Below the pieces are notes generated by a model. The model ran no database searches. It had not been told where the DNA came from and was given only the letters and a program-made list of their open reading frames with translations. Below, piece by piece: positions 1 through 6,902 of a stretch of DNA of 21,168 nt. The DNA comes from an uncultured Christensenellaceae bacterium (GTDB lineage: Bacteria > Bacillota > Clostridia > Christensenellales > Pumilibacteraceae): contig CAJUNM010000028.1 in assembly GCA_910587805.1 (NCBI GenBank), positions 1 through 21,168 of the forward strand, read 5' to 3'. Within the stretch, counting starts at the first letter, position 1. Each line of letters begins with the position of its first letter. Both the position numbers and the translations under genes were made by a program.

Positions 1-2
1 AG

Positions 3-83
3 TCGGTAGTAAAAGGCGATCTATGGGACTACGGACCGACAATCACCGTTATTTGTGAAATGTCTGTTGCGTATTCGGTGTGA
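3..83 (+). CDS. 3' end of a possible unidentified gene
   Basis: An open frame enters from the left edge and stops at TGA 81-83, giving 26 residues that end in ITVICEMSVAYSV. The alternating hydrophobic and polar pattern would suit a beta-strand C-terminus. It would run convergently with the radical SAM gene, whose stop codon is only 25 bases away. No family is recognised. The fragment is short enough to be a chance open frame, so this is a weak call. Confidence 0.3.
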   Translation, partial: SVVKGDLWDYGPTITVICEMSVAYSV

Positions 84-108
84 TTTAGTGCATAGCCTGA
101 ATTATCTT

Positions 109-993
109 TTACAAATGTTTCAAATTCTTTCTGTATTTTTTGAGTTCGCTTTCCCCGAAACGGTTTAGAAAGTTGTCTATAGCGGTTATTAACTCTTTTC
201 TATCGGTCGGGATACTTCCGTGTAGTTGAATTGCGTTTGATGCGCCCAAAGCGGCAAAATGTGTTTTAATATCTAAACCTTTTACAAGCATTTTTAATTC
301 TTCGTATTTTTCCGTTTCGCTTTCTTCCGTCCAATTACCTTTTTGAATTTCGCCGTCCAATCCCGACGTTGGGTAAATCGTAAGCATAGACGCGCCGACG
401 ATTTTCGGGTTTAATCGATTAAATATTTTCAATGTATTTTCAACGCCTTGCTTGCTTTTGTCCTTGCCGTAGATACCCGTCAAATAGAAAAAATTATATT
501 CCAGCCCCGCTTCGTCGAGTTTACGGCACTGTTCCAAAATGTCGGCAGAGGTATAGCCCTTGTGCATAAATGATAAAGCCTCGTCGTCGCCTGTTTCAAC
601 GCCGATCGTAATTCCGTTATAACCGCAACTATGTAACTGTTTTAACTCGTCAACGCTTTTCGGCGTTATGTCGGTTATACGCGCAAAACAGCCGATAGTT
701 TTTAATCGGTTAAGATATTGTTTAGATAAATATGCTATTTGCCGTAATTTTTCCGTTGATAATACAAACGGATTTGCTCCGACTAAAAACATTCTCGTTA
801 CGTCGGGGGTAAAATAACACAACTCTTTCAAATCGTCCTCTATCTCGTCAATAGGCGACATTTTGAATTTGAAAGGTATATCTTCGTATAATGTGCAAAA
901 TTTGCATTTATGGTGTGTACAACCCGCTGTAACTTGCAATAGAGCCGACCAAGCCTCATAAGGTGGACGCCAAACTGTTCCCGTGTAGTGCAT
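109..993 (-). CDS. Radical SAM protein (B12-domain-less, COG1032-like)
   Basis: Probably an iron-sulfur enzyme that cleaves S-adenosylmethionine to a 5'-deoxyadenosyl radical; the substrate is unknown. The 294-residue product has the cluster cysteines C25, C30 and C33 in GCTHHKCKFCTLY. This C-x4-C-x2-C spacing is the variant found in one group of radical SAM proteins instead of CX3CX2C. Later segments (FLVGANPF, GYNGITIGVETGDDEAL, NFFYLTGIYG) fit the SAM-binding barrel strands. The ATG at 993 was chosen because AAAGGACGG lies just upstream and because the longer frame, starting at a TTG at 1053, would begin inside the -35 box of the gene's own promoter. It is divergent from an HxlR regulator that may control it. 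Its codons are AT-richer than in the ecf genes, suggesting transfer. Confidence 0.85.
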   Translation of the reverse strand: MHYTGTVWRPPYEAWSALLQVTAGCTHHKCKFCTLYEDIPFKFKMSPIDEIEDDLKELCYFTPDVTRMFLVGANPFVLSTEKLRQIAYLSKQYLNRLKTIGCFARITDITPKSVDELKQLHSCGYNGITIGVETGDDEALSFMHKGYTSADILEQCRKLDEAGLEYNFFYLTGIYGKDKSKQGVENTLKIFNRLNPKIVGASMLTIYPTSGLDGEIQKGNWTEESETEKYEELKMLVKGLDIKTHFAALGASNAIQLHGSIPTDRKELITAIDNFLNRFGESELKKYRKNLKHL

Positions 994-1023
994 AAATAAA
1001 ATACCGTCCTTTTGTTTTTCTAT

Positions 1024-1053
1024 ATTATAAATCTTGTTAGTACAATATTTCAA
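1024..1053 (-). promoter_or_regulatory. Sigma-A promoter of the radical SAM gene
   Basis: Read on the minus strand, TTGAAA (1053-1048) and TATAAT (1029-1024) are separated by 18 bases. Transcription would start near 1017, upstream of the SD AAAGGACGG and the ATG at 993. Confidence 0.65.
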
Positions 1054-1093
1054 GTACTGTCTTTATTTAGTAGTACTATCAAAAATGATACTA
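1039..1093. promoter_or_regulatory. Candidate HxlR operator cluster
   Basis: Three GTAC-centred motifs lie between the divergent promoters: AGTAC at 1039-1043, AGTACT at 1053-1058 and AGTACT at 1072-1077. An imperfect dyad ACTATCA-aaaa-TGATACT follows at 1075-1092. HxlR regulators such as YodB bind dyads with TACT/AGTA half-sites next to their own gene, so this is a likely autoregulatory operator. Only the sequence repeats are seen; binding is inferred. Confidence 0.45.
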
Positions 1094-1099
1094 ATATAT

Positions 1100-1128
1100 T
1101 TGAATTACTTTTCTTAATACGCTATAAT
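1100..1128 (+). promoter_or_regulatory. Sigma-A promoter of the HxlR gene
   Basis: TTGAAT (1100-1105), a 17-base spacer and TATAAT (1123-1128). An AAGGAG Shine-Dalgarno follows at 1135-1140, five bases before the ATG at 1146. Confidence 0.75.
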
Positions 1129-1145
1129 GAAAACAAGGAGTTAAT

Positions 1146-1538
1146 ATGGCGGACAACAAATTCAGAAAAAGAGAAGTTATGGCGCGGTGCGTGCCTATGA
1201 GTAAATTGCAAGCGGTCTTAAGCGGTAAATGGAAATTTCTCATTCTTTGGTATATCGCTTTTTATAAAATGCAACGCTTTGGGGAATTACTGCGTCGAAT
1301 GGACGGCATCACGCAATCGACGTTAACTAAGCAGTTGCGCGAGTTGGAGGACGACGGCTTTATACACCGTGAAATTTATAAAGAAATTCCGCCGAAAGTA
1401 GAATATACCTTGACGGAACTCGGAAAAAGTTTTGTTCCTGTTTTAACGCAAATGATGGTGTGGAGTCAAACGCATTTGTGCGCGCCCGACTATGTATGCC
1501 CGTATTCGGAAGAACGAATAAACGAATTGCTTAATTGA
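1146..1538 (+). CDS. HxlR-family winged-helix transcriptional regulator
   Basis: A 130-residue DNA-binding regulator, the usual length for the HxlR/DUF24 family. The signature starts at C15 (CVPMSKLQAVLSGKWKFLIL) and continues through RFGELLRRMDGITQSTLTKQLRELEDDGFI, the recognition helix, and KVEYTLTELG, the wing. The conserved N-terminal Cys (C15), which senses thiol stress or electrophiles in YodB-type members, is present. Two more Cys lie near the C-terminus. The start is fixed by AAGGAG at 1135-1140. Divergent placement over shared GTAC-type repeats suggests that it controls itself and the radical SAM gene. The inducer is unknown. Confidence 0.9.
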   Translation: MADNKFRKREVMARCVPMSKLQAVLSGKWKFLILWYIAFYKMQRFGELLRRMDGITQSTLTKQLRELEDDGFIHREIYKEIPPKVEYTLTELGKSFVPVLTQMMVWSQTHLCAPDYVCPYSEERINELLN

Positions 1539-1540
1539 TA

Positions 1541-1592
1541 GTTTGAACGCTCAAACCGAGTGATCGAGCGGATAATCCGCATAATTTTGCGG
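1541..1592 (+). other. Three short hairpins, two mutually exclusive
   Basis: Directly after the HxlR stop lie GTTTGA-ACGC-TCAAAC (1541-1556), GCGGAT-A-ATCCGC (1568-1580) and CCGCA-taattt-TGCGG (1577-1592). The CCGC at 1577-1580 can pair with either flanking GCGG, so the last two cannot form together. None has a following U-run, so this is not a normal intrinsic terminator. Confidence 0.4.
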
Positions 1593-1715
1593 CAAGTTGA
1601 AAATTCACAAGCATTGAACGAACTTTATAATATAGTTGAGGTTTATGGACAGGCGGAGAAACGGTTTGTACAATGCGTGAGTCACAAATCGATTGACTTA
1701 TGCGTAGCGGCGTGA
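1560..1715 (+). CDS. Possible 51-residue small protein
   Basis: A GTG-initiated frame runs to TGA 1713-1715 and encodes a helical, charged peptide (begins VIERIIRIILRQVEN, later ALNELYNIVEVYGQAEKR). It broadly resembles the short helical phage- or plasmid-type proteins common in Bacillota. There is no Shine-Dalgarno before the GTG, and its end overlaps the ecfA1 promoter. It could equally be a decayed remnant or a chance frame. Confidence 0.22.
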   Translation: MIERIIRIILRQVENSQALNELYNIVEVYGQAEKRFVQCVSHKSIDLCVAA

Positions 1716-1721
1716 TAAACT
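1693..1721 (+). promoter_or_regulatory. Sigma-A promoter of the ecf operon, leaderless arrangement
   Basis: TTGACT (1693-1698), a 17-base spacer and TAAACT (1716-1721). The ecfA1 ATG is at 1728, so the predicted transcription start falls on or within a base or two of the start codon. No Shine-Dalgarno is present. Confidence 0.6.
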
Positions 1722-1727
1722 ACAATC

Positions 1728-2567
1728 ATGCCGTTTTTGCAATTCAGCAATGTAGATTATTCGTACCCTACGGGCGATAAAGATTTTATTCAGGCGCTGT
1801 ATTCGGTGGACTTGACCGTCGAACGCGGCGAATTTGTCGCGCTTGTCGGCACTAACGGTTCGGGCAAGTCGACGCTTGCGCGGCTTGCTAACGGTCTGTA
1901 TGTGCCCGATCGCGGGTTTGTGACTGTAGACGGACAGTCAACGGGCGAAAAGGGCAATCTTTACGATATTCGCAAAAAGATCGGCGTGGTGTTTCAAAAT
2001 CCGGATAATCAAACGGTGACGACGGTAGTCGAGGACGACGTGGCGTTCGGTCCGGAAAACCTCGGGCTTGCTCCCGCCGAGATCCGCGAGCGTGTGGATT
2101 GGGCGTTAGAGTGCGTAGGCATGAGCGAATACGCCAAGAGCAATCCCGCGCGATTGTCGGGCGGACAAAAACAGCGCGTAGCCATCGCGGGCGTTCTCGC
2201 GTTAAAGCCCGAACTTATGATACTCGACGAGGCGACGGGCATGCTCGATCCCGAGGGCAGGGCGGAAGTCATGAAAGTGGTTACTCGGCTCAATCGCGAT
2301 GAGGGCATGGCTGTTATAATGATTACGCATTTTATGGAAGAAGCGGCGCAAGCCGATCGAATAGTAATACTAAAAAACGGCAGGGTCACAGCCGACGGGC
2401 GCGAACTTTTTTCGCAGCCGCATGCATTTACCGACGCAGGGCTGGAACTTCCGCTCACGGTGCGTTTGGGCGTAAAGCTCAAAGCGGCGGGACTTGATCT
2501 CGGACTTCCGCTCGACGCCGACGCATTTGTCGCTGCGGCGGTGAAGGCATTGGGGGGCGACGAATAA
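1728..2567 (+). CDS. ecfA1: ECF transporter ATPase EcfA1
   Basis: Energy-coupling-factor ATPase, one of two nucleotide-binding subunits that with EcfT power uptake of vitamins or metal ions delivered by separate substrate-binding S proteins. In the 279 residues, Walker A is at 41-49 (GTNGSGKST), the Q-loop region is VVFQNPDNQ, the ABC signature is at 143 (LSGGQKQR), and Walker B ends with the catalytic glutamate E168 (LMILDEATGMLDP); the switch His follows in MITHFMEE. LDEATGMLDP is the EcfA1 form, as opposed to the EcfA2 form. It overlaps ecfA2 by one base (TAATG), so the two are translationally coupled. The start lacks an SD and sits at the predicted transcription start. No S component is encoded nearby, consistent with a group II module shared by several S proteins. 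Confidence 0.95.
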   Translation: MPFLQFSNVDYSYPTGDKDFIQALYSVDLTVERGEFVALVGTNGSGKSTLARLANGLYVPDRGFVTVDGQSTGEKGNLYDIRKKIGVVFQNPDNQTVTTVVEDDVAFGPENLGLAPAEIRERVDWALECVGMSEYAKSNPARLSGGQKQRVAIAGVLALKPELMILDEATGMLDPEGRAEVMKVVTRLNRDEGMAVIMITHFMEEAAQADRIVILKNGRVTADGRELFSQPHAFTDAGLELPLTVRLGVKLKAAGLDLGLPLDADAFVAAAVKALGGDE

Positions 2568-3418
2568 TGCTCGAAGTAGTGCGGCTCTCGTATGTATACA
2601 GTCCGAAAACGCCGTTTGCGAAACAGGCGCTTCGAGGCGTCGACCTTAAGATAGAGGACGGCGACTTTTTCGGGATAATCGGCGGTACCGGCGCGGGCAA
2701 GTCCACGCTCGTCAGTCATTTCAACGCGCTCACGCGCGTGCAGAAAAAGAGCGGTACGGTCGTCGTCGACGGCGTGGATCTATCGGGCAAGCGGCTCGAT
2801 CTCAAAAAACTTCGCGCCTCGGTGGGCATGGTTTTTCAATATCCCGAGCATCAGCTTTTCGACGATACGGTCGAGAAAGACGTTGCGTTCGGACCGAAAA
2901 ACTTGGGACTGACCAAGGACGAACAGGCGGCGCGAGCAAAGCAGGCGATAGAACTCGTGGGGCTTGATTACGCGGAGTTTGCGCAGCGTTCGCCGTTCGA
3001 GCTGTCCGGCGGGCAAAAGCGGCGCGTAGCCATTGCGGGCGTTATCGCCATGCACCCTAAGATACTCGTGCTCGACGAGCCGACGGCGGGGCTTGATCCC
3101 AAAGGCAAGCGCGAGATAATGAAGTTGATACTTAACATAAAGCAACTGTGCCCGACAGTAATAATGATCTCGCACAATATGGACGAGATAGCGGAATATT
3201 GCAACAAGATAGCCGTAATGAAAAACGGCGCGGTCGCGGGCGTGTACACTCCGCGCGAATTGTTCGGTTCGCGCGAAACAATAGGATCGTGCGGGGTCGC
3301 GTTGCCGCTCGTCACCGAGCTTGCCGCAAAGCTTTGCGCGGCGGGCTTGCCCGTCGATCCCGCGACGCTCACCGAAGACGATCTGATAAAACAATTGACG
3401 GAGGCTGCCCGTGCGTGA
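2567..3418 (+). CDS. ecfA2: ECF transporter ATPase EcfA2
   Basis: Second ATPase of the ECF module, expected to form a heterodimer with EcfA1 on EcfT. The 283 residues contain Walker A at 39-47 (GGTGAGKST), Q-loop VFQYPEHQLF, ABC signature at 146 (LSGGQKRR), and Walker B with catalytic E171 in VLDEPTAGLDP; the switch His is in MISHNMDE. The length is normal for the family. The start codon overlaps the ecfA1 stop by one base, and its stop lies inside the first codons of ecfT (8-base overlap). The three genes are therefore tightly coupled, presumably to keep the subunits in proportion. Confidence 0.95.
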   Translation: MLEVVRLSYVYSPKTPFAKQALRGVDLKIEDGDFFGIIGGTGAGKSTLVSHFNALTRVQKKSGTVVVDGVDLSGKRLDLKKLRASVGMVFQYPEHQLFDDTVEKDVAFGPKNLGLTKDEQAARAKQAIELVGLDYAEFAQRSPFELSGGQKRRVAIAGVIAMHPKILVLDEPTAGLDPKGKREIMKLILNIKQLCPTVIMISHNMDEIAEYCNKIAVMKNGAVAGVYTPRELFGSRETIGSCGVALPLVTELAAKLCAAGLPVDPATLTEDDLIKQLTEAARA

Positions 3419-4250
3419 TCTTACGGTAGGACAATATTATCCGTCAAACTCGGTCGTACATCGCGCCGACCCGAGGTTCAAGCTCCTGATACTGTGCGTT
3501 TATTTCGTCATGGTTTTTTTCTGCGATACGTTTTTTTCGTTCGCGTTCGTGACGGTGTTTGTGCTAGTCACAGTGTTTATCGCGCGCGTGCCGTTGCTGA
3601 AAGTGCTCAAGGGCATTAGACCCGTGCTTATCGTTCTGCTTTTCACTACCGCGCTTATGATAGTGTTTTACCGCGACGAATCCGCCGCGCCGCTCGCCGA
3701 GTGGTGGATATTCAAGATATATTTAAGCGGGATATATGCCTCGCTCAAATTGGCGTGGAGGTTGTTACTGCTCGTACTGATGCCGTCGCTGCTCACGCTT
3801 ACGTCCACGCCGACGGAGATATGCGACGGATGGGAGAGCTTGCTTACCCCGCTCAAATGGATAAAAGTGCCCGTGCACGAGCTTGCGCTCATAATGAGCA
3901 TCGCGTTGCGATTGATCCCTACGCTTGTCGATGAGACCGATAAAATCATGAACGCGCAAAAAGCGCGATGCGCCGAGTTCGATTCGCGCAATCCGTTCAA
4001 GAAAATAAAAGCCATGCTGCCGGTGCTTATACCGCTGTTCGTGTCGAGTTTTCGCCGAGCGGACGAGCTTGCGGACGCTATGGACAGCCGTTGTTATCGC
4101 GGCGCGAAGGGCAGAACGCGCATGAAAAAATTGAAGTGCCGCGCCGGCGACGTTATTGCCTTGCTTTTTTGGTGTGCGGTGTTCGTGTGCGTGCTGTTCC
4201 TCAAATATAATTGGCTCAATTGGGCGTTTATACCGCTGCTCGGGATTTGA
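3411..4250 (+). CDS. ecfT: ECF transporter transmembrane subunit EcfT
   Basis: Membrane scaffold that links the two ATPases to the S protein. The GTG start is set by the 8-base overlap with ecfA2. The 279 residues begin with GQYYPSNSVVHRADPRFKL, the typical EcfT N-terminus, followed by hydrophobic helices. The coupling helices carry the two short Arg motifs that contact the ATPases: A185-R186-C187 (QKARCAEF) and S226-R227-C228 (MDSRCYRG). The first usually reads ARG, so a Cys in place of Gly at 187 is mildly unusual. A last TM segment follows, and the protein ends in WAFIPLLGI. The stop codon lies inside the left arm of a large hairpin element. Confidence 0.93.
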   Translation: MRDLTVGQYYPSNSVVHRADPRFKLLILCVYFVMVFFCDTFFSFAFVTVFVLVTVFIARVPLLKVLKGIRPVLIVLLFTTALMIVFYRDESAAPLAEWWIFKIYLSGIYASLKLAWRLLLLVLMPSLLTLTSTPTEICDGWESLLTPLKWIKVPVHELALIMSIALRLIPTLVDETDKIMNAQKARCAEFDSRNPFKKIKAMLPVLIPLFVSSFRRADELADAMDSRCYRGAKGRTRMKKLKCRAGDVIALLFWCAVFVCVLFLKYNWLNWAFIPLLGI

Positions 4251-4373
4251 AGGCACATTCATCGCGTGATACGGGCTACGCTCGGCGAACACGCTCGGTT
4301 ACGTAGTATGGTCTACGCGCCCTTCGCGTGTTCGCCGACTGTTGCCCGTCTGACGCGCGACTGTGCCTTCAAA
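4246..4373. repeat. 128-bp near-palindromic element between ecfT and truA
   Basis: The outer arms are perfect 12-base inverted repeats: TTTGAAGGCACA at 4246-4257 and TGTGCCTTCAAA at 4362-4373. Moving inwards, further arms pair in register: CGCGT (4263-4267) with ACGCG (4353-4357), ACGGGC (4271-4276) with GCCCGT (4344-4349), and TCGGCGAACACG (4282-4293) with CGTGTTCGCCGA (4327-4338). A terminal loop can still pair CGTAG with CTACG. The form suits a MITE- or REP-like element or a structured RNA. It carries the ecfT stop codon in its left arm and ends 17 bases before the truA SD. No second copy is in the window. Confidence 0.75.
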
Positions 4374-4397
4374 AGTCTTTTTAACAGAGGTGGATTT

Positions 4398-5123
4398 ATG
4401 CGATATAAGATAACATTGAGTTACGACGGGAGCGGGTTTTGCGGTTGGCAGAGCCAAAAGAGCGGTGGCAGCATACAGGACGCCGTAGAGTTTGCATTGG
4501 AAAAACTGACCGGCATAAAAACGCGCGTCACTGCTTCCGGTCGTACCGATGCGGGCGTGCACGCGCTCGCGCAAGTCGCGCATTTCGATATAGAAAAGGA
4601 TTTGACGGAAAAAACGGTTATAGGCGGGCTGAATGCGTACTTGCCGCGATCGGTGCGAGTGTTGGCGGCGGAGCGTGCGAACGATAATTTCGACGCGCGC
4701 AAGTCGGCTAAGCGAAAGACGTATATGTACTTGATGTACCGCGGCTCGGAGCTGCCCGTGCTGAGCGGGCGCGCTTTGTGTATCGGCGATAACGTAAACG
4801 TCGACGCGATGCGCGATGCGGCGCGTTTTCTTGCGGGAACTCACGACTTCAAAACGTTCATGGCGTCCGGCGGCGGCGCAAAGACGAGCGTCCGCACCGT
4901 ATACGACACGCGTTTTGAAGACGATAAGTTTTTTGTAAAGTTCTATATAACGGCTAACGGGTTTTTATATAACATGGTTCGCATCATAGTCGCGCAATTG
5001 CTCAAGATCGGCAAGGGCGGCAATATCGACATGCGCGAGCTTATCGCATTGTGCGACCGCAATAACGCCAAAGAACTCGCGCCGCCCGACGGCTTGTATC
5101 TTTATGACGTAAAATACGAGTAG
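4398..5123 (+). CDS. truA: tRNA pseudouridine(38-40) synthase TruA
   Basis: Isomerises uridines 38-40 in the anticodon stem-loop of many tRNAs to pseudouridine. The 241 residues match the family length. The N-terminus (MRYKITLSYDGSGFCGWQ) is canonical, and the catalytic aspartate is D51 in ASGRTDAGVHA. Later KRKTYMYLMY, HDFKTFMA, and FYITANGFLYNMVRIIV fit the conserved substrate-binding segments. The ATG at 4398 follows AGAGGTGG, while the longer frame from 4266 would run through the hairpin element and has no SD. The ecfA1-ecfA2-ecfT-truA order is conserved in many Bacillota, where it usually follows ribosomal protein genes. Confidence 0.95.
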   Translation: MRYKITLSYDGSGFCGWQSQKSGGSIQDAVEFALEKLTGIKTRVTASGRTDAGVHALAQVAHFDIEKDLTEKTVIGGLNAYLPRSVRVLAAERANDNFDARKSAKRKTYMYLMYRGSELPVLSGRALCIGDNVNVDAMRDAARFLAGTHDFKTFMASGGGAKTSVRTVYDTRFEDDKFFVKFYITANGFLYNMVRIIVAQLLKIGKGGNIDMRELIALCDRNNAKELAPPDGLYLYDVKYE

Positions 5124-5210
5124 TATCTGCCGGATTAGTTAAATATTTTGATAAACTGTTGATAAAAGTTTAGAATTAGATTAAAAATATTAAAATATTT
5201 AATAATATAC

Positions 5211-5239
5211 TTGACAATGTTAATATTCGGTATTATAAT
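5211..5239 (+). promoter_or_regulatory. Perfect consensus sigma-A promoter of the DUF2089 operon
   Basis: TTGACA (5211-5216), 17 bases, TATAAT (5234-5239): both boxes are exact consensus with ideal spacing. A very AT-rich stretch with A and T tracts (about 5140-5210) precedes it and could act as an UP element. The SD GGAAGGAG follows at 5254-5261. Confidence 0.9.
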
Positions 5240-5270
5240 GCGTATAAATATACGGAAGGAGACGCGCATT

Positions 5271-5630
5271 ATGAGAAGAGTACCCACAAAATGTCCGATA
5301 TGCGGAAAGTCTACTCACGTTGCGGTGGTGAAATGCGATAATTGCGGCACGACCATAAGCAACAAGTTCGGATTTTCCGCGTTCGATAAGCTCGACGGCA
5401 AGCAGACCGAGTTTGCGCTCGCATTTATCGAATGCGAAGGTTCGATCAAGGAAATGGAAAAGCGGTTCGATATTTCATACCCGACCGTCAAAGCGCGGCT
5501 CGCCGAGATAAAAACCGCACTCGGTCTCGCTGCGGCAAAGCAAACCAAACTCGATATTTTACGCGAGCTGGAAAGCGATAGGATCAATGTGGACGAAGCG
5601 ATAAAGCTTATACAAAACAAGGAGGATTGA
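5271..5630 (+). CDS. DUF2089 family zinc-ribbon/HTH regulator
   Basis: A 119-residue protein of the DUF2089 family, generally regarded as transcriptional regulators. An N-terminal zinc ribbon has the four cysteines C8, C11, C22 and C25 (CPICG and CDNCG). A helix-turn-helix follows around residues 60-85 (SIKEMEKRFDISYPTVKARL). The C-terminal tail ends KLIQNKED. The start is fixed by GGAAGGAG nine bases upstream; a longer frame from 5211 would begin inside the -35 box. One base separates it from the next gene, whose SD (AAGGAGG) lies inside its last codons, so the two form an operon. The target genes cannot be told from sequence. Confidence 0.88.
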   Translation: MRRVPTKCPICGKSTHVAVVKCDNCGTTISNKFGFSAFDKLDGKQTEFALAFIECEGSIKEMEKRFDISYPTVKARLAEIKTALGLAAAKQTKLDILRELESDRINVDEAIKLIQNKED

Positions 5631-5631
5631 C

Positions 5632-6747
5632 ATGAACGGCAAGTACAAAGACGAGCTTGAACTCATAATGAATATGTACCGCAGCGGCAAGATCACGGGC
5701 GATCAAAAGGACGAGTTGGTCGCCGCGCTCGATAAGCGCAGCGGCAGAGACAGGGCGCGCGATTGCAAAAAGATCGTGTTTCGCGTCATCACCGAAAAAC
5801 GCACGGACGCCGCTACTATAGTAAGCGTGCTTTCTGCGGTTGTCGGAGTGGACAGCGTGGCATTTGACGAGCGTAACAGCTTGGCGACGGTCATAGGCGA
5901 ATTCGACGTGGACGGTATAATAACCGCCGCACGCGATGCGGATATTCGTTTGCGCGTCCGCGACATCGATATCGATTACGTTCCCGAGCCGAGACTGCAA
6001 AAAGAAGCAAAAAGCGAGGCTGCCGAAACGCCCGTCGAGCGCGCTGCGGCAGAAACTCTCGAAACTCGCGAAGAAACCGAAACATGCGAAACTCTCGAAA
6101 CGCCCGATGAAACGGAAAAAGAAATATTCGCGGACGATGACGATGACGATGACGACGATTTCGACGATGGATTCGATGACGGTGATTACGACGAGACGGA
6201 AACGGAGCCGGACGACGTTGAGAACGCCGAGCGCGTCGAGCAAGAGCAAGACGACGTAACGATACATATAAACGATTCGCGTTCGCTGTCCGAGTTTTTG
6301 AAAGGGCTGGGCGCGCGCATTTCCGATGCGTTCGATGCGGGCGTAAAAACGTTGCAGAGCGACGAGTTCGGCAAGAAAATAACCGACGCGGTAGACGGCG
6401 GTATGAAAGCGGCGAAGGACGCAGGCAAAAAAATCGCGGACTTTGCGGATAACGTGGTCATAAAAACCTGCGATCTCGGCAAGCGCGGAGTAGTAGTAAA
6501 GACCAAGGCGGAACGGTACGATGTGCCGTACTCGGAAACGGAGGCGACGGTCAAAATAGTTACCGATACGGATGTGGTGGTTTTTTCGGGCGACGCTAAT
6601 ACGGTCAAAGCGCAGAGCAAACCGTACTTGCCCGACGATATGTATTACGCGCTGTGCAAGATGCTCGACAGCGAGTTCACCGGCAGATATAAGTATGCAG
6701 GGAACGATACCGTGCTCAAGCTTTCCGTCAAGCCGAAGAATAATTAG
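5632..6747 (+). CDS. Large acidic protein, partner of the DUF2089 regulator
   Basis: A 371-residue cytosolic protein with no signal peptide or membrane segment. The first 30 residues (YKDELELIMNMYRSGKITGDQKDELVAAL) resemble the SHOCT-like helical hairpin often found beside DUF2089. Residues 45-115 (KKIVFRVI... to ...DIDIDYV) could be a small alpha/beta domain. A disordered, acidic linker follows with a run of nine Asp near residues 169-177. The C-terminal part has an amphipathic helical stretch (about 215-265) and a beta-rich tail reminiscent of DUF4097-like proteins. The strong SD AAGGAGG and one-base gap from the regulator imply co-regulation. Function unknown; an anti-regulator or envelope-stress role would be speculation. 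Confidence 0.75.
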   Translation: MNGKYKDELELIMNMYRSGKITGDQKDELVAALDKRSGRDRARDCKKIVFRVITEKRTDAATIVSVLSAVVGVDSVAFDERNSLATVIGEFDVDGIITAARDADIRLRVRDIDIDYVPEPRLQKEAKSEAAETPVERAAAETLETREETETCETLETPDETEKEIFADDDDDDDDDFDDGFDDGDYDETETEPDDVENAERVEQEQDDVTIHINDSRSLSEFLKGLGARISDAFDAGVKTLQSDEFGKKITDAVDGGMKAAKDAGKKIADFADNVVIKTCDLGKRGVVVKTKAERYDVPYSETEATVKIVTDTDVVVFSGDANTVKAQSKPYLPDDMYYALCKMLDSEFTGRYKYAGNDTVLKLSVKPKNN

Positions 6748-6762
6748 TTTATCTTTAATATT

Positions 6763-6793
6763 AACGGCGGCGGTCGCCGCCGTTTTGTTGTTT
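6763..6793 (+). terminator. Intrinsic terminator of the DUF2089 operon
   Basis: A 10-bp GC-rich stem, AACGGCGGCG and CGCCGCCGTT with a GT loop, is followed by TTGTTGTTT. Confidence 0.88.
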
Positions 6794-6843
6794 AATAAAC
6801 TGCGGTGTTGAGTGGAGTATTTTGCATAAAAGCGACGGCGCGA

Positions 6844-6873
6844 TTGACAAGCATGCGCTCAAACGGGTATAAT
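6844..6873 (+). promoter_or_regulatory. Sigma-A promoter of the phosphatase lipoprotein gene
   Basis: TTGACA (6844-6849), 18 bases, TATAAT (6868-6873). The SD AAGGGAAAG begins at 6891, before the ATG at 6903. Confidence 0.85.
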
Positions 6874-6902
6874 ATGTTTATTAAAAATTCAAGGGAAAGT
6901 GC

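Noticed and set aside
1557..1727. Riboswitch before the ecf operon
   Set aside because: ECF genes are often vitamin-riboswitch controlled, but the predicted transcript has almost no leader and no known aptamer core is visible.
4266..4397. Longer N-terminus for TruA
   Set aside because: It would be encoded by the palindromic element and lacks an SD. TruA homology starts at MRYKITLSYDG with an SD before the ATG at 4398.
6130..6200. Microsatellite or assembly artefact in the GAC/GAT run
   Set aside because: The run mixes GAC and GAT codons and stays in frame as an Asp-rich linker, so it looks like a true acidic tract.
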